64,000 bases of DNA from Linyphia triangularis (Eukaryota > Arthropoda > Arachnida > Araneae > Linyphiidae), in assembly GCA_963978545.1 (NCBI GenBank), contig OZ021730.1, forward strand, positions 8,315,796-8,379,795. The letters run 5' to 3'. Below the pieces are notes generated by a model that saw only the letters and a program-made list of their open reading frames with translations, was not told the DNA's origin and did not search any database. A program made the translations under genes and the position numbers. Shown here in pieces: positions 61,873-64,000 of the stretch. The first letter of the stretch is position 1; the number at the start of each line of letters is the position of its first letter.

Positions 61873-63305
61873 TTGTCAAATTAATGAATTCATAAACTCG
61901 ACTGTATCCTCACATTCCCCAAACAAATGTGCTTTAGGATGCGCCCTATTATTGTCCTTGAAAAACTCCAAAATGGCAATGACAGGAGTCGAAAAAACTT
62001 GCACTGCTCGCAACACATTCATTTTTTCAAGGTTGTTCGGATACACATGCTTTCTTGACAAGAATCTCACCGGTTTCACTACCTCGTTCTTTTGAAGTTC
62101 ATAAATCTTTTTCACATATTCCCCAGTTATAAAGCTATTTTTCCCACTCATAACTCTCTCCAAAAACTGGCTGCGTAAGTTTTTAATCAAGTGATTCGGA
62201 TCGAAACTCAAAAATAACAGTCGTTTTTCATTACATGGATGGGGATAACTTGTTTTAAGGGACCTTTACAGAGTTTTTTAAACATCAATGTGTTTGATTT
62301 GTGGTTGTCGGTTACCACTCGAACAACTAAAAACCCACACTCCTCAATTTCTTTGAGGACTTTAGATGTTAGAGAATACAACATTTTGCCCGATAAATTT
62401 TTTGTGAAGAAGTATGCACAAGGAATCTGATAATTGGTTGATAGACCATTCAAAACAAAACATAGGAGACGATTTGCAAGCACCTTAGTGCCTTCCCCTG
62501 ACGTAAATCCAAACAGAGTATCAGATCCCTTGTCATATAAACACTTTGGCTGAATGGCCATTTCATCAATAATGAGTGAAGAGAACTTTTCCCCTTCATT
62601 CAAAGTGCTCAGTTCTTGTTTCAATCTCTCTTTGATTAAAGTGTTCACACCATCTGATGTAACAATGTCGCCAGTATATTGCCTCAACGTATTTTTACAG
62701 TGAAGTTTCAAAAGTCTTTTCTTCATATGAAGATATCCGCGAGGAGATATGTGCTGAAACAGAATACATTCTCGAATAGAGGTCTCTGTCCACTTTCCTT
62801 TTTTACTATTATAATTATTTATAATATCATGCAAGAATTGTGCACTAGATTTATTAGAAATAGCATCCCTGTGGATCTTTTCAGCACATATATAAAATTT
62901 ATCATCTTTAAATGAATTTAATTTGCCTCTCGTTTCATCAAATGCAGTCTGAAGTTCATGCAAGGTTTTATTTTTCTTCTACAGTTGCGTCTGCCATCTT
63001 TTCACTTTAATTTGAAGAGCAGATAGCTTTTCTGTCATTTCAGAAATAGGCACATTTTCGGGAGTATTACAAGCACTCCGGTCTGTTTGGCACGATTTGC
63101 GAGAAAGTTGCAAAACTGGATTCCGCTACTGTTTTTTTTACTGCCAATTTATTTTGTTTCTGTTCAGTCGGATATTTCTTGGCCATGTATTTTGGGTAGC
63201 CTTCGAAAATAGACGGAACAACATCAGGCTTCAGTCTTTTTCGTTTTAAAGTTTGCACATAGTCATCAGAACGAAAATGTATACTGCACACCTGCGACGA
63301 AGATT
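61873..63305 (-). pseudogene. P-element/THAP9-like transposase, degraded
   Basis: The product would be a P-type transposase. From the right: the second half of a THAP domain (SSSQVCSIHFRSDDY ... RLKPDVVPSIF), a linker with helix-forming sequence (EMTEKLSALQIKVKRWQ), then the catalytic region with TSIRECILFQHISPRGY, LIIDEMAIQPKCLYDKGSD, KVLANRLLCFVLNG and VVRVVTDNHKSN, then SFDPNHLIKNLRSQFL and a final stop after FMNSLI. Damage: the THAP N-terminus is replaced by LINE-F at 63305; a frameshift lies near 63100; TAG at 62979-62981; another frameshift in a C-run near 62230. Family members continue beyond the last stop, so the C-terminus is also missing or in another exon. Confidence 0.82.
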
Positions 63306-64000
63306 CCCCCTCGGGGGCTCACATTTTGTGAGTACGGGCTTGGCAAACCCGAGGTACCCTAGCTGGGCCCTAGCATTTTTCTTTTCTTTCCTCTTTTGCG
63401 AAGGCCCTACCTTGTGCACTGCTTTTTTGTTGATTATGTTATGTTTATGCCTTACATTTTATCTTGTTTTGAATCATTTTAGTTTTTTTTTATGTTTTTT
63501 CTAGTGTTTGGTTTCCTTATCTCTAACTGATTTTGCTAGTTCTGGTTGGTTATTTTTCTTTTGCCAATTTAATGGCCTGCATGTTTGCCGTGTGCGGTGA
63601 CCCGTAAGGCCAGAAAATGGGATCCTGGGGATCCTGTGGCGTCCCATATCAGGGCAGGTGATTAGTTTCCTGGGGGCGCTGCTGCGTTCCCTTTGGCCCA
63701 CGCTTCGACCGAAACGGGAGGCAGAGTGGGGCCCGACTCTGTCAATCGGCTGGCGGTAACGGAACCTTCGGGTTGCTGACTGCTTAAGGGTAAGGACTGG
63801 GTGGTTATGGTGCCCGAAGGTGGTTTACCTTGGGGAGCCACACCATAACCGCCCAGAACGACCTCGGCGTACTACCCCTTAGCGGGCCCAATGTCTGCTA
63901 CCCTTGTTGGGCTCGGTGGTGGGCGGGGGTGTACGTCGAGTTTCTAAATCACTTAATATGGCTGCTTTTCCTCTTTTGAGCCCGACGGGAGGCCTTAATC
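63306..64000 (+). mobile_element. LINE-F, 5' part, runs off right edge
   Basis: It begins CCCCCTCGGGGGCTCACATTTTG as LINE-C does, with the same CCTCGGG/CCCGAGG pairing and CTCAC/GTGAG hairpin, followed by the long leader shared with LINE-C. It is inserted in the THAP domain of the P-like transposase. A target duplication cannot be checked because the 3' end lies outside. Confidence 0.9.
63958..64000 (+). CDS. LINE-F ORF1, first 14 codons
   Basis: ATG at 63958 begins MAAFPLLSPTGGLN, matching the ORF1 starts of LINE-C, -D and -E (LSPTGGL). This supports the start sites chosen for those copies. The rest lies beyond the window. Confidence 0.85.
   Translation, partial: MAAFPLLSPTGGLN

Overview
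This window is eukaryotic nuclear DNA: AT-rich, intron-containing, with no operons, ribosome binding sites or dense gene packing. It is almost entirely made of transposable elements and their ruins. The families (RNase H-bearing non-LTR retrotransposons, a BEL/Pao LTR element, PIF/Harbinger elements with a MADF-type partner gene, a THAP/P-element transposase, hAT and pogo-like debris, a tRNA-derived SINE) fit an arthropod. A chelicerate such as a spider is my best guess, but that is inference from the style of the repeats and no host gene confirms it.

Layout, left to right. 1-317 (-): open frame of unknown function running off the edge. 447-5786: AT-rich DNA with simple repeats. 5787-7465 (-): two-exon THAP-domain gene whose first coding exon is split by a SINE. 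9542-9623 (-): small first-exon candidate. 9689-22791: Harbinger A, with matching ends and a TAA duplication, holding a broken transposase (+), a broken MADF gene (-), a full-length LINE (LINE-A), a SINE, a hAT-type MITE, a 5'-truncated LINE (LINE-B) and a hAT transposase relic. 22792-61693: Harbinger B, recognised by 34-nt terminal inverted repeats, with a broken transposase (+) and an apparently intact four-exon MADF-BESS gene (-). Everything else to 61693 lies between B's ends: a BEL/Pao element with identical 266-bp LTRs (29497-41458) that itself contains LINE-C; a pogo/Tigger-like MITE; a second hAT-type MITE; LINE-D; and a long inverted-repeat element cut by LINE-E. 61873-63305 (-): decayed P-element/THAP9-like transposase, its THAP domain cut by the 5' end of LINE-F, which runs off the right edge.

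How the parts work together. The LINEs encode an ORF1 with three zinc knuckles and an ORF2 with endonuclease, reverse transcriptase and RNase H. They end in a conserved 33-nt hairpin, usually followed by a (CCAA)n-type tail. The SINE has a tRNA-like head with Pol III A and B boxes and a 3' end clearly related to that LINE hairpin and tail, so the LINE machinery probably mobilises the SINE. Both LINE subfamilies begin with a 5' fold whose internal hairpin has changed sequence on both sides, a sign of a functional RNA. Each Harbinger copy pairs a transposase with a divergent MADF DNA-binding gene; only the MADF gene of copy B still looks functional. Target-site duplications give a relative order: Harbinger A landed in the tip of B; LINE-A and the SINE landed in A; LINE-C landed in the BEL element; LINE-E landed in the foldback element.
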